Positions 1-6,874 are shown, counted from the stretch's first letter. The stretch is 64,000 bases of DNA from Anoxybacteroides tepidamans (GCF_014201465.1 NZ_JACHEP010000008.1:1-64000); one strand, 5' to 3'. Notes: generated from the letters alone by a model not told the origin. Numbers and translations are program-made.

Positions 1-260
1 TTCTCGAAAAATTCCGCATTTTCTAATTTGGCGATGAACATATCAACGTTCTTCTCTACGATCGGAATTAACTTATTGCGAATATCATTAGCCCACGCAA
101 CTTGCTTCTCTGTCCCTTTTAAAGCTGGCAACACTTTTTCTCCCATTTTCTTCACCTCAACCCATACAGTTTTTAATGCTAATGCCATGCGAGCCACCCA
201 ATCACCAACCATTGTTTTTGCTAATGCAACTGCTTTCTTCATGATCTCACGTTTGTTCAT
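1..260 (-). CDS. Phage hypothetical protein, 5' part only (runs off left edge)
   Basis: An ATG preceded by a strong GGAGGAG ribosome binding site opens a frame that stays open to the window edge, giving at least 86 residues. The N-terminus is basic and hydrophobic-helical (MNKREIMKKAVALAKTM), followed by a segment reading KGTEKQVAWANDIRNK, a pattern I have seen in uncharacterised phage and plasmid proteins. No enzymatic motif is visible. It is separated from the ArpU gene by a terminator, so it probably belongs to the next transcription unit, near the early/late boundary. Function unknown. Confidence 0.7.
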   Translation of the reverse strand, partial: MNKREIMKKAVALAKTMVGDWVARMALALKTVWVEVKKMGEKVLPALKGTEKQVAWANDIRNKLIPIVEKNVDMFIAKLENAEFFE

Positions 261-365
261 CGTTCTCTCCTCCTGTCTTGTATTTAACCTTCTGATTTTA
301 TTATATACGCTCATTGTCTAAAATACAAGACATTTTTTAAAATTTCTTCGCGACATTTTTCGACA

Positions 366-396
366 AAAAAAGACACCTACTATCGGTGTCTTTTCT
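366..396 (-). terminator. Rho-independent terminator after the ArpU unit
   Basis: The inverted repeat AGACACC / GGTGTCT with a 7-base loop is followed on the minus strand by a run of T, and it lies just after the ArpU-like gene and its coupled small frame. It would end the early transcript. The plus-strand side also has several T, so it may work in both directions. Confidence 0.7.
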
Positions 397-408
397 AAGT
401 ATAAGACC

Positions 409-486
409 TTACATGACGACATATATTCCACCGCATAGCGCATTTGAGTCGCTGGATTGATTTTTAATTACATCACCCTCTTTCAT
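409..486 (-). CDS. Possible 25-residue peptide coupled to the ArpU gene
   Basis: The ATG overlaps the stop of the ArpU-like gene in an ATGA arrangement, with AAGGAAG just upstream in a good position to act as ribosome binding site. The product (MKEGDVIKNQ...GGIYVVM) is 25 residues, with no recognised motif, and ends just before the terminator. Translational coupling is typical of this phage region, but at this length an open frame can arise by chance. I call it only as a possible small gene. Confidence 0.35.
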   Translation of the reverse strand: MKEGDVIKNQSSDSNALCGGIYVVM

Positions 487-935
487 AACACTTCCTTGTA
501 CACTTCGATTCTGAGCGCGAAAGCCAACTTGTAGAATGCCTTCTCGCGAACACGGTAGAATGTCGCATGACTGATGTTCATATCTGTGTACACATCGTAA
601 TCATGCGGTTCTTCTGTACTCATATATCGCTTCACGATCAACTCACGCTCCAGCTTAGTCAGTCGATTCACCGCGCGACGTATTCTCTCTATGTACTCGT
701 CGCGTTCTCGTTCGAAGTCTGCTTTTTTGATCGCCACGCTCTCTGTAGACGAGTGAAACGCGTTCGTCTGCGACGGAGGCACGAGAGAGTACGTTTGTGT
801 CACGCGTGGTAAGAATTCGTCTGGCACGGTCAACATATACATACGATATTTTTCGAGTGCTGCCTCGACGGCTTCTTTTGTTTTCTCTCCGTCTAGGTCT
901 CGCACGAATGACAATTGTTTATATTTTTTACTCAA
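483..935 (-). CDS. ArpU-family phage late-gene transcriptional regulator
   Basis: The 150-residue protein has the look of ArpU/RinA-type regulators: an alpha-helical N-terminal half and a C-terminal sigma-70-region-4-like helix-turn-helix (from about residue 92, KLERELIVKRYMS through ISHATFYRVREKA). Members usually lie at the end of the early region and activate packaging and morphogenesis genes, and this gene has exactly that position. The start is TTG, chosen because GGGAG lies at the right distance upstream and the protein begins MSKKYKQL. Its stop overlaps a possible 25-residue frame. The assignment rests on family pattern and position. Confidence 0.8.
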   Translation of the reverse strand: MSKKYKQLSFVRDLDGEKTKEAVEAALEKYRMYMLTVPDEFLPRVTQTYSLVPPSQTNAFHSSTESVAIKKADFERERDEYIERIRRAVNRLTKLERELIVKRYMSTEEPHDYDVYTDMNISHATFYRVREKAFYKLAFALRIEVYKEVL

Positions 936-1027
936 TCAGACCACTCCCGTGTTATACTTATAATGAGCTGCTAGCCGGGAGAAGTCCTGGCTTTTTTACT
1001 GCATATTTTCTTCGTAATATGCATTAA

Positions 1028-1300
1028 TCAATGCCAAGGGGCTTCATAAATTTCTCCACTCTCAATATCCTGCAATTTTCTATATCCTTTGTGGTCAATC
1101 ATGCGAATCCCATACTTTTGCAACAACTCGGAGTTTTCTTCATTATCTAATTGACCAGAGAATATTAGTTTTTGCGTATCGGCTTCGTATACATCAAATT
1201 CATAGTTCCATGCAATATAAATTGCTTCGACAACGTTGTTGGATGGTATCTTTTTAAATTCTCCTATTTCCCAATCCCAAGCTAAAAATTTAGCTTCCAT
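1028..1300 (-). CDS. Phage hypothetical protein, 90 residues
   Basis: The start is placed at the ATG preceded by AAGGAG (the frame stays open further upstream, but the ribosome binding site lies inside that extension). The acidic product begins MEAKFLAWDWEIGEFKKI and ends GEIYEAPWH. It shows no membrane segment, cysteine cluster or nucleotide-binding motif. It lies in the tail of the early region among small overlapping genes. I do not recognise the family. Its aromatic, beta-strand-like composition recalls the small YopX-type phage proteins, but the YopX core is absent. Confidence 0.6.
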   Translation of the reverse strand: MEAKFLAWDWEIGEFKKIPSNNVVEAIYIAWNYEFDVYEADTQKLIFSGQLDNEENSELLQKYGIRMIDHKGYRKLQDIESGEIYEAPWH

Positions 1301-1346
1301 ACTTAATTCACTCCTTCGCATTATGTGTCTACCATTCACAAAGGCT

Positions 1347-1484
1347 TCACTGTACTACCTTCCAACCTTTGCGAATTCGGCTGTTTAACTCGCACTTTTG
1401 TAATTCTTCGTACAACCAAACCTTTTGCCCGTTTTCGATACGAAACAACAAATACCCTTTCCGTCTTCGTTTTCTGCGCTTCAC
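1347..1484 (-). CDS. Small basic phage protein, 45 residues
   Basis: This frame starts with GTG, overlapping the TGA stop of the upstream coiled-coil protein gene (GTGTGA arrangement), with AAAGGA about ten bases upstream. The product starts with a strongly basic tract (MKRRKRRRKGYLLF) followed by IENGQKVWLYEELQ. The arginine/lysine cluster suggests nucleic-acid contact, which is an inference only. A longer overlapping frame in another phase (81 residues) exists but looks less protein-like and lacks a ribosome binding site, so I prefer this one. Confidence 0.55.
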   Translation of the reverse strand: MKRRKRRRKGYLLFRIENGQKVWLYEELQKCELNSRIRKGWKVVQ

Positions 1485-2206
1485 ACGCCATACACGTCCT
1501 TTTGTAACTTGTGTAGCGCATACATACGTAAGGCACGCAATTCACGTTCATTTTCAAATGTCGTATCAGAGTAACGCTCATTTCGATTTGTCAACTCTTG
1601 CACAAGCTCTTTCAATCTCGCAATCTCACTTTCCAGCACGAGCACTTCCTTGTGCAATTCCTCATTACGAGCAAGCACAGCGTCGAGCATGTGTTGTTTT
1701 TCTTCACATTCCTGCTCTTTCTCTGTCAACAGCTTGTGCGCGTGGATTGCTTCACGTTTCAGCCATTCAATGCCTTTATCATCAATTTCCTCTGTGACAT
1801 TCGATTCTTTCACAGTTTCTTGCGTTCCCTGCTCGGTTTCAACAGCTGCCGCGATTTCTTGTTGTGCTTCTTTCATAGCCTGTTCAGCTTGTTCAATTTT
1901 TGTGCGTCTGAAACTTCTCCAATTGTAGAGCTGTTGTTTCGTCAACCCTTTCGCTTGCGCAATTTCCGCGTCATTCATGCCTTTCAACTTCATTTCCACG
2001 TACTCTTCAACCGTCAAATCGAGTTTTTGTTTTACCACTTCGCTCGCCCCTTTCAAAATATCATCGAAACTCTCTCCGTTCCGCAATCGCTCTAGCTGGT
2101 CGGGTGTCAGCTGATACGTCCGTACCGTTGTATCTATCCCGTGCGGACGGTTGCCAAAACGCACATCCCACTGACGATACGGTGATACACTTGTGAACCT
2201 ACTCAT
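1481..2206 (-). CDS. Phage protein with helix-turn-helix and long coiled coil
   Basis: The protein has 241 residues. Around residues 65-95 a short DNA-binding-like helix-turn-helix is seen (KLKGMNDAEIAQAKGLTKQQ), of the type that opens phage terminase-small-subunit and regulatory proteins. Residues 110-230 are rich in Glu, Lys, Gln and Leu with heptad spacing and should form a coiled coil (for example ELHKEVLVLESEIARLKELV). It overlaps the DUF1064 gene upstream by eight bases and the 45-residue gene downstream, so it is probably translationally coupled. A DNA-binding regulatory or packaging-accessory role is possible but cannot be shown. Confidence 0.7.
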   Translation of the reverse strand: MSRFTSVSPYRQWDVRFGNRPHGIDTTVRTYQLTPDQLERLRNGESFDDILKGASEVVKQKLDLTVEEYVEMKLKGMNDAEIAQAKGLTKQQLYNWRSFRRTKIEQAEQAMKEAQQEIAAAVETEQGTQETVKESNVTEEIDDKGIEWLKREAIHAHKLLTEKEQECEEKQHMLDAVLARNEELHKEVLVLESEIARLKELVQELTNRNERYSDTTFENERELRALRMYALHKLQKDVYGV

Positions 2207-2609
2207 TCTTTTTCACCTGCCTTCTAAACTTCTTGAGCTTGTCCAACTCAATCCATCCGCCGTATTTCTTGTTGTATGTAACAATGCTGAGCTTGTGTGG
2301 ATATGATTTTTCAAACAGCTTGCGTTTGAGTGCGAAAACAGGCGTTTCATATCCCTTCACGTCAACAACTTCAATCGAACCGTCCAAATGTGTGATTTCA
2401 AAGTCCGCGATGTACTCTGTCTTTCTGAACGTCTTGCCATTCTTTTTGAACGACTCCAACAGCGTATACCGCGGCTGGAGTCGGAATGATCTGATTTGTT
2501 TGTTTGCGAGCAACCATTTCAACTGTTCGTAGTATCGTGCTTCTGCCTTGCTGTCAAATGTATGTCCGTCGACCTCTGTCTTTTTTGAACCGTACTTCGT
2601 TTTACTCAT
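2199..2609 (-). CDS. DUF1064 family phage protein (nuclease-like fold)
   Basis: The 136-residue protein shows the DUF1064 pattern: KYGSKKTEVDGHTFDSKAEA near the start, then an EYIADFEI...EVVDVKGYETP block around residues 65-90. The D...E-x-V-D-x-K-G arrangement resembles the catalytic core of PD-(D/E)XK nucleases, and the family is often found where other phages encode Holliday-junction resolvases. That role is an inference. An AGGTGA site lies just before the ATG. The stop overlaps the coiled-coil gene start. Confidence 0.85.
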   Translation of the reverse strand: MSKTKYGSKKTEVDGHTFDSKAEARYYEQLKWLLANKQIRSFRLQPRYTLLESFKKNGKTFRKTEYIADFEITHLDGSIEVVDVKGYETPVFALKRKLFEKSYPHKLSIVTYNKKYGGWIELDKLKKFRRQVKKNE

Positions 2610-2911
2610 CCCTTCACCTCATGTTCCGTCTTGCAGTCAACACACTCGACAACAAGCCCTTTTTCCGTTTTTCGTACTCGAAACGCTGTACTTCCGCATG
2701 TCTTGCCATTTTTCATCGCTAGACATAAGAGATATACAACCCCTTTTGCGACATCATTCATAATGCTTACCAACTCCTGTAATGTCCGTATTGTGACGAT
2801 CGCAAATGCTAAAATGACGATCAGCAACAGGTGCTGGATACTGACACCGGCGAGTAACGCTAATATAACGACCGCTGAAATAAGCAAGCCATCGAATATG
2901 ATCTGTTTCAT
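2606..2911 (-). CDS. Phage small membrane protein with C-terminal cysteine pairs
   Basis: About 101 residues. Two adjacent hydrophobic helices lie at roughly residues 5-45 (LLISAVVILALLAGVSI and LLLIVILAFAIVTI), followed by a soluble tail with cysteines in CGSTAFRV...VECVDCK that could bind a metal. The start is the second of two tandem ATG codons, placed six bases after GAGGTGG. It overlaps the dUTPase stop side and the DUF1064 start, so it is part of the same operon. Function unknown. Small two-helix proteins in this position may act at the host membrane. Confidence 0.6.
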   Translation of the reverse strand: MKQIIFDGLLISAVVILALLAGVSIQHLLLIVILAFAIVTIRTLQELVSIMNDVAKGVVYLLCLAMKNGKTCGSTAFRVRKTEKGLVVECVDCKTEHEVKG

Positions 2912-2919
2912 CATCCACC

Positions 2920-3543
2920 TCAATAGTTGTTATTTTGCCGTTCGTGATTGACGGCGTTTTTCCGAAGGTACGCTTCTTCGATTTGTTCCCATGTGAAGCC
3001 GAGCATTTCGCCTAATCCTAAAAACTTTTCGAACATGTCTATATATGCAATTGAACTATATGCATCGTTACCATCAATAGCGTATTGAATTAGGATTATA
3101 GATGATTCGTTCACTTCCATAAACATGAATAACAAATCCGCGCCTTTATCAGATGATAGATTATGAATTTCTGTAATACCTAACTCCAACCCAATCGACA
3201 AGATGAAATGCAGGCAGTCCACGTATTCTTCAAGGAGTGGGTTAGATTCATGTGTATACCCTTCCCCATCGCACTCTTCGCATTTACTGTATCTCCACTC
3301 CTCTGTTATCGAAAAATAACCTTCACCGTGACAAATGGGACATATGTGTTTTTTATACGTTCTCGGCTCCTGGTCATTGCTCCAAAACTTAAACCCACGC
3401 CATTCATTAAGGAGTTCTCCTAATTCGCTATATAAAGCAAGAATCTTCTTTGCCAGCCTGTCCTCGCCTTCTTGCCGCGGATGCTCTCTTTCGATATGTT
3501 CGTCAAGCTGGCGTTGTAGTTCAAACAGTTTAGCTAAATTCAA
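2920..3543 (-). CDS. Dimeric all-alpha dUTPase (MazG-like) with a zinc-finger insertion
   Basis: This enzyme would hydrolyse dUTP to dUMP and pyrophosphate and keep uracil out of phage DNA. The all-alpha NTP pyrophosphatase motifs are visible: residues 28-52 (EDRLAKKILALYSELGELLN, then EWRGFKFW) and residues 103-116 (NPLLEEYVDCLHF), which carry the Mg-binding Glu and Asp residues. Between them, at about residues 67-96, lies an insertion with two DnaJ-like CxxCxGxG knuckles (CPICHGEG and CEECDGEG). Close phage homologues as I recall them are shorter and lack it. The total of 207 residues agrees with an insertion of about 35-40. Confidence 0.85.
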   Translation of the reverse strand: MNLAKLFELQRQLDEHIEREHPRQEGEDRLAKKILALYSELGELLNEWRGFKFWSNDQEPRTYKKHICPICHGEGYFSITEEWRYSKCEECDGEGYTHESNPLLEEYVDCLHFILSIGLELGITEIHNLSSDKGADLLFMFMEVNESSIILIQYAIDGNDAYSSIAYIDMFEKFLGLGEMLGFTWEQIEEAYLRKNAVNHERQNNNY

Positions 3544-3568
3544 CGCTTTTCACCTCGTTTAGTTATAA

Positions 3569-3748
3569 TTAGTTATTGTTTTTAGTTATAGAAACGGTGT
3601 TTATGTGTTGTACAATTTTTTGATACGTCTTTTCACCGATTCCAGGCACGTTCTTCAAAGATTCAATGTAGAAGGCAAGCACTTGTGCCGCCTTCTTTCT
3701 TTCGTGAGCTTGTCCATCGTGAAACCCACGCCAATAGTCTGCGTTCAT
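3569..3748 (-). CDS. Small helix-hairpin-helix protein, 59 residues
   Basis: The frame begins MNADYWRGFHDGQAHERKKA and contains a clear helix-hairpin-helix signature near residues 34-45 (NVPGIGEKTYQKIV), a motif that binds the DNA backbone in a sequence-independent way. Its start overlaps the stop of the next upstream gene by four bases (ATGA). It lies directly upstream of the dUTPase gene, so a role in DNA replication or repair fits, but partner and activity are unknown. The gene is short, and I regard it as real because of the motif, the overlap and the ribosome-binding sequence. Confidence 0.7.
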   Translation of the reverse strand: MNADYWRGFHDGQAHERKKAAQVLAFYIESLKNVPGIGEKTYQKIVQHINTVSITKNNN

Positions 3749-3999
3749 TCTTCATCCAACCTTTGCACATGAAACGGATTCATGTATTGTTCTTGCAGTT
3801 GACACCTGTTTTTTCGCTTGAACGGGTTGTTGAAGTCAATCTTCCGTATGCAATATATCTGTGTGATCGTCGTTTGCCGTTCCACATTCGATACGTGTAT
3901 TCGGCATGTCGTTCCTGTGAAGTGCTTGCATACCTGGCATAAATTTGGATTGTATCGAACAGGCATGTTCTCGTACTCTACAATTCTTGTTCGCTTCAT
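3745..3999 (-). CDS. Small cysteine-containing phage protein, 84 residues
   Basis: The product begins MKRTRIVEYENMPVRYN and contains four cysteines in its first two thirds (CQVCKHFTGTTC, then YCIRK), a spacing consistent with a single zinc site. The C-terminal half is basic. GGAGGGCG precedes the ATG. The gene overlaps the YopX-like gene upstream and the helix-hairpin-helix gene downstream, so the three are probably translated as a coupled set. No known family was recognised. Confidence 0.65.
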   Translation of the reverse strand: MKRTRIVEYENMPVRYNPNLCQVCKHFTGTTCRIHVSNVERQTTITQIYCIRKIDFNNPFKRKNRCQLQEQYMNPFHVQRLDEE

Positions 4000-4391
4000 T
4001 CCGCGCCCTCCAACAACTCTGGTGTTTCATAGATGTTGCCGATGACTTCACCTTCCAATAGTCCGATTGGATAATAATGTTCATCGCCTGTTATGTTGCG
4101 GTCAACAGCAGCAAAGTGACCTATTAACCATCGAATTTCGTAATTTTTAACGATTCCGTTCTTTCCATATTTTCCTCGCACAATATCACCGGCGTAAATT
4201 TCCTTTCCGTTTACATCGAATTCACCTGTCGTGAGTAACAGCTCGACTTCGTATTCGTCAAATCGGTACTTACGTATTTCATCACGTTCAACTAGATATA
4301 TTTCAACTTCGCCGCGTACGAAGTCGATGCTCCATACATCTGCTACGCATCCAAAGTGTTTTACGAAAGCTCTACATTTAAATGTTCTCAT
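3996..4391 (-). CDS. YopX-family phage protein
   Basis: The 131-residue protein has the YopX signature: a central segment DVNGKEIYAGDIVRGKYG (about residues 70-87) and a C-terminal VIGNIYETPELLEG. YopX proteins are very common in the early regions of Gram-positive phages and are named after an SPbeta gene. Their structure is beta-rich, but the function is unknown. The start is supported by GGAGGTGAAAG. It overlaps the neighbouring genes on both sides by four bases. Confidence 0.88.
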   Translation of the reverse strand: MRTFKCRAFVKHFGCVADVWSIDFVRGEVEIYLVERDEIRKYRFDEYEVELLLTTGEFDVNGKEIYAGDIVRGKYGKNGIVKNYEIRWLIGHFAAVDRNITGDEHYYPIGLLEGEVIGNIYETPELLEGAE

Positions 4392-4573
4392 TCTTTCACC
4401 TCCAACACTTTTTCTAAAACATGTTGCACATACGTCCGCGTTCCAGCTCCGCCATGTTTCATCCGCCCAAGCGCCTCTCTGATTGCCCGTTCAAGTTCAT
4501 CGATGCGCTCTTGCATCTCCTGCACCCGCGCACATTCCCAACACCGTATGCGTCCGTGATGACATACGTCCAT
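4388..4573 (-). CDS. Small zinc-ribbon / coiled-coil phage protein
   Basis: From the ATG preceded by AAGGTGAG, the product has 61 residues. It opens with a compact metal-binding pattern (CHHGRIRCWEC) and continues with a Glu/Arg-rich amphipathic helix (VQEMQERIDELERAIREAL). A GTG nine bases further upstream is also in frame, but is less well placed. The role is unknown. It is one of several tiny zinc-finger proteins in this early region. Confidence 0.55.
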   Translation of the reverse strand: MDVCHHGRIRCWECARVQEMQERIDELERAIREALGRMKHGGAGTRTYVQHVLEKVLEVKE

Positions 4574-4578
4574 CTTTC

Positions 4579-4794
4579 TCACCTTCCCAAAAATCTTGTA
4601 AACTCAGCGTGCATACCGTCTGTAAAGGGTTCATGAGATTTAAAACCTTTCAACTTTCTGAATTCCGCCACCTTCTCTTGCACCCATATGATGTACTCAT
4701 AAGGCTTGAAATCATCACCTTCCGTCAACCCGTGCGCTTTGCAAAATGCGATAAAACGCGGCTGGCACTCGCTAAAATTCGGCACTTTAGCCAT
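4579..4794 (-). CDS. Phage hypothetical protein, 71 residues
   Basis: The product begins MAKVPNFSECQPRFIAFCKAH and appears globular and alpha-helical, with aromatic residues (YEYIIWVQEK) in the middle. AGGTGACAAACA precedes the ATG. Small proteins of this form are frequent in Bacillus and Geobacillus phages, but I know no function. Upstream lies a long inverted repeat that could form the leader structure of this gene. Confidence 0.6.
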   Translation of the reverse strand: MAKVPNFSECQPRFIAFCKAHGLTEGDDFKPYEYIIWVQEKVAEFRKLKGFKSHEPFTDGMHAEFTRFLGR

Positions 4795-4834
4795 TATTGT
4801 TTGTCACCTCGCTAGACGCTTTATTTTGCCCTGT

Positions 4835-4890
4835 ACGGCGTTTTTCTTTTAGTCGGTACTTTCCTATTACCCTAGCAAGAAAAACGCCGT
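4835..4890. repeat. Perfect 14-bp inverted repeat with 28-base loop, intergenic in phage
   Basis: The arms ACGGCGTTTTTCTT and AAGAAAAACGCCGT are exact reverse complements separated by 28 bases. They sit in the only sizeable gap (about 120 bases) of the tightly packed early operon. No T run follows on the minus strand, so it is not a typical terminator. It could be an RNA-processing or RNA-stability hairpin, a protein-binding site or a leader element for the 71-residue gene. Confidence 0.75.
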
Positions 4891-4912
4891 GTGGGCTAAA
4901 AATGAGCGTATA

Positions 4913-5074
4913 TCATAGTTTCATAGTCGCAAGTAACCACCGCAATGTGTAGTAGTCAAGTTCCGACACGTGCTTGCCGTCGTGCTCGCGGATTCCGGCG
5001 TCGAGCAACTGGCGAATCATGATTTGTTTTTTCAGTTCTTGCGTGAAGGTGACTTTCTCATAGAGAATACCCAT
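4913..5074 (-). CDS. Phage hypothetical protein, 53 residues
   Basis: The product starts MGILYEKVTFTQELKKQIMI and ends YYTLRWLLATMKL. It is alpha-helical and amphipathic. The ATG overlaps the stop of the upstream zinc-finger gene as TGATG, which suggests coupled translation. The pattern (a short helix-rich protein beginning GILYE and ending with a TLRxLL motif) is one I have seen in small Bacillus phage proteins, always without function. The coding call rests on the overlap and amino-acid composition. Confidence 0.6.
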   Translation of the reverse strand: MGILYEKVTFTQELKKQIMIRQLLDAGIREHDGKHVSELDYYTLRWLLATMKL

Positions 5075-5262
5075 CACCCACTCACCTCCATCTTCAATCG
5101 TTCTTTCGCTTCACGAAGTCTTTTTCTAAACTCACTCATCTCCTCTTCAGCCTGCTGTCTAGCGAGTTGCGCATGTTCACAATCACAAGGAGTATATGCA
5201 AACGCTCCTGGTATGACTTCTTTAACCGCGTACCCTTTTCCATAACACTTTTTGCACATCAT
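5074..5262 (-). CDS. Small zinc-finger phage protein, 62 residues
   Basis: The N-terminus carries CKKCYGKGYA (a CxxCxGxG knuckle) and a second pair in PCDCEHAQ, together enough for one zinc site. The rest is a charged helix (EEEMSEFRKRLREAKERL). It lies immediately downstream of the DnaC-like loader gene and could be a replication accessory, but this is inferred only from position. Two tandem ATG codons make the start uncertain by one residue. Confidence 0.65.
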   Translation of the reverse strand: MMCKKCYGKGYAVKEVIPGAFAYTPCDCEHAQLARQQAEEEMSEFRKRLREAKERLKMEVSG

Positions 5263-5265
5263 TTA

Positions 5266-6159
5266 TCACCCACTTTTTTGTAATCGGAAATCCTCACCCT
5301 CGACTTCGAGGAGATATGAACCACACTGACCGAGCAGTCGACTGGCAGCCGCGTACCCGATTTTTTCGCTTAGCGTTCCGCGGTCTTCGTTAGAGTTAAA
5401 CACGATCGGCTTTTGTTTTCTGTATCGCTCATTGATAATTTGGTAGTACAACGCTTCTTTCGCTTCCGACCACTTCGCCTTGCCAATGTCGTCCCATACA
5501 AGTACATCCGCATGAATCGCACTATGCAGGAGCCGATTGAGTGTTTCGCCCTCATCATTCATCATCTTGGCTTGAATCAGCTCGTCCATGAATGTGACAT
5601 CTGAAACCACCAGCACATTGAATCCGTCCTTAATGAGCCGTTTGGCCAACGCAATTTGTAAATGGGTTTTGCCGACACCGAAGTTGTTATGCTTCTGCTT
5701 CATCGGTGCACGTTCATGAGGCGGAAGCTCTCGCAATCGCTGTTCACCGAAGACTGCAATAAAACCTAAATTGTGTTTCGCGATCACTTTTTTTCCGCTG
5801 TCCTTTTTAAACTCGCTCATATATTCAAGTGTCATGTCATACATCGATTGCTGATACTGCGTCACTCGTTTGAAGCTCTCGAAATTCGCATGCACAAACT
5901 CATCTGGAATGAGTGCCTGCTTGAATCTGCGTTTCCAAGCTTTCCGTTCGCGACACTCACAAAAAATAGCGATCTCATTTCCTTGTTCGTCACGCTTGAT
6001 GATTAACTCCGTATCTTTGCATCGCGGACACTCGTAGTCATCCCTTCCATCCCCATGCTCGTCGAGCTTCTTCGGCTTCTCGAAGGACTTGTTCATATGA
6101 TTTGCCGCCTTCTTTTGCAGATCGGCTAACACCTCGGCGATGCTTGCGAACCGTGCCAT
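5266..6159 (-). CDS. DnaC/DnaI-like helicase loader ATPase
   Basis: The 297-residue protein would load the replicative helicase at the phage origin. A zinc-binding region lies at about residues 44-70 (CPRCKD...CEC), as in DnaI N-terminal domains. The AAA+ core follows: Walker A GVGKTH (about residue 161), Walker B ADVLVWDDIGKAKWSE (about residues 218-233) and sensor 1 IVFNSNED. AAAAGGGGGATACCG gives a strong ribosome binding site for the chosen ATG. The start lies 122 bases inside the upstream initiator gene in a different frame, an unusually long overlap. Confidence 0.9.
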   Translation of the reverse strand: MARFASIAEVLADLQKKAANHMNKSFEKPKKLDEHGDGRDDYECPRCKDTELIIKRDEQGNEIAIFCECRERKAWKRRFKQALIPDEFVHANFESFKRVTQYQQSMYDMTLEYMSEFKKDSGKKVIAKHNLGFIAVFGEQRLRELPPHERAPMKQKHNNFGVGKTHLQIALAKRLIKDGFNVLVVSDVTFMDELIQAKMMNDEGETLNRLLHSAIHADVLVWDDIGKAKWSEAKEALYYQIINERYRKQKPIVFNSNEDRGTLSEKIGYAAASRLLGQCGSYLLEVEGEDFRLQKSG

Positions 6160-6874
6160 CGGTATCCCCCTTTTCTAAATCTTCAAGGGTTCGAATCCCT
6201 TGCTTTCTCCATCTGTTCAATTTGTTATATACAAACTTCCATGTCTTACCGTTTCCACGCGCTGCATCTTTAATAGCTTCTGCGATCATCTCTTCTGGAT
6301 TGGTAAAACCAAAATTATCAATCACGTCCTGAATATCCTCACGTAAAAATTCTGTGATGTCGTCTTTCTCTAAGATTTTGCTCTTTTGCAGAAGATCTAA
6401 AATTTTGTCCACGGTATTTTCATCATCCTCTTTATCTTTATTTAAATTTTTATTTATATTATTTATTTCTTGGTAAGCAATTTCGCTTACTCTGGTGTCA
6501 GCAATTTCGCTTACTCTGGTGTCAGCAATTTCGCTTACTGTACCCTCTTTCGTTGACTGTAAGCGCCAAGTATCATAATCCTTGTTAAACGCTAGTTTCC
6601 TTGATTTCGAATAAGTACCTTCCTCAGTAACGGTGACGATATTACTTTCAATCAACTTATCCAGTTCTTGTTTCACTCGTTGCTTATGCACGCCCGTGGC
6701 TTCAGCAAGAAAGGATAAGGACATCTCATGATCTTTTCGATTAAACCCATAAGTATATCGCCATATCACTAAAATCAATCGAAACTGAGTTGGGCTGAGC
6801 TTGGTCAGCGCCAGGCGTTCTAAAATCTCGTTTGCAATTTTGGTATATCCATGCTCAAGCTGTACGTCTGCCAA
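6038..6874 (-). CDS. Phage replication initiator, winged-helix plus DnaD-like domain
   Basis: The N-terminal half (about residues 1-105) is a phage replication protein O/DnaD-type winged helix (HGYTKIANEILERLAL, then LSFLAEATGVHKQRVKQEL). The C-terminal part (about 150-240) has the DnaD/DnaB2-like helical region ending FVYNKLNRWRKQGI. The linker holds 2.5 copies of an eight-residue repeat VSEIADTR, encoded by 24-bp DNA repeats. The start is TTG, chosen because GGGAGGTG sits eight bases upstream and MADVQ...GYTKI matches related initiators. Such proteins usually bind repeats within their own gene to open the origin. Confidence 0.85.
   Translation of the reverse strand: MADVQLEHGYTKIANEILERLALTKLSPTQFRLILVIWRYTYGFNRKDHEMSLSFLAEATGVHKQRVKQELDKLIESNIVTVTEEGTYSKSRKLAFNKDYDTWRLQSTKEGTVSEIADTRVSEIADTRVSEIAYQEINNINKNLNKDKEDDENTVDKILDLLQKSKILEKDDITEFLREDIQDVIDNFGFTNPEEMIAEAIKDAARGNGKTWKFVYNKLNRWRKQGIRTLEDLEKGDTDGTVRKHRRGVSRSAKEGGKSYEQVLREAEEARRAWGWKG
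6431..6539. other. Candidate phage replication origin: AT-rich tract plus iterons
   Basis: Inside the initiator gene, 2.6 direct copies of a 24-bp unit (GCAATTTCGCTTACTC + TGGTGTCA) lie at 6477-6539, next to a 43-base, almost pure A/T tract at 6431-6473. Iterons beside an AT-rich unwinding region within the initiator gene are the classic organisation of lambdoid and Gram-positive phage origins. The DNA identity of the repeats is exact, beyond what the peptide repeat requires. Function is inferred. Confidence 0.6.

Noticed and set aside
28-321. 97-codon plus-strand frame at the left edge
   Set aside because: It is antisense to the partial minus-strand gene, which has a strong ribosome binding site, and its composition is that of a shadow frame.
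940-1000. Hairpin with plus-strand T run upstream of the ArpU gene
   Set aside because: No plus-strand gene precedes it. On the coding (minus) strand it lacks a T run, so it cannot be called a terminator for a known transcript.
1336-1581. 81-codon frame on the minus strand ending near the 45-residue basic protein gene
   Set aside because: It overlaps the 45-residue gene and the end of the coiled-coil gene in another frame, has no ribosome binding site and an implausible composition.
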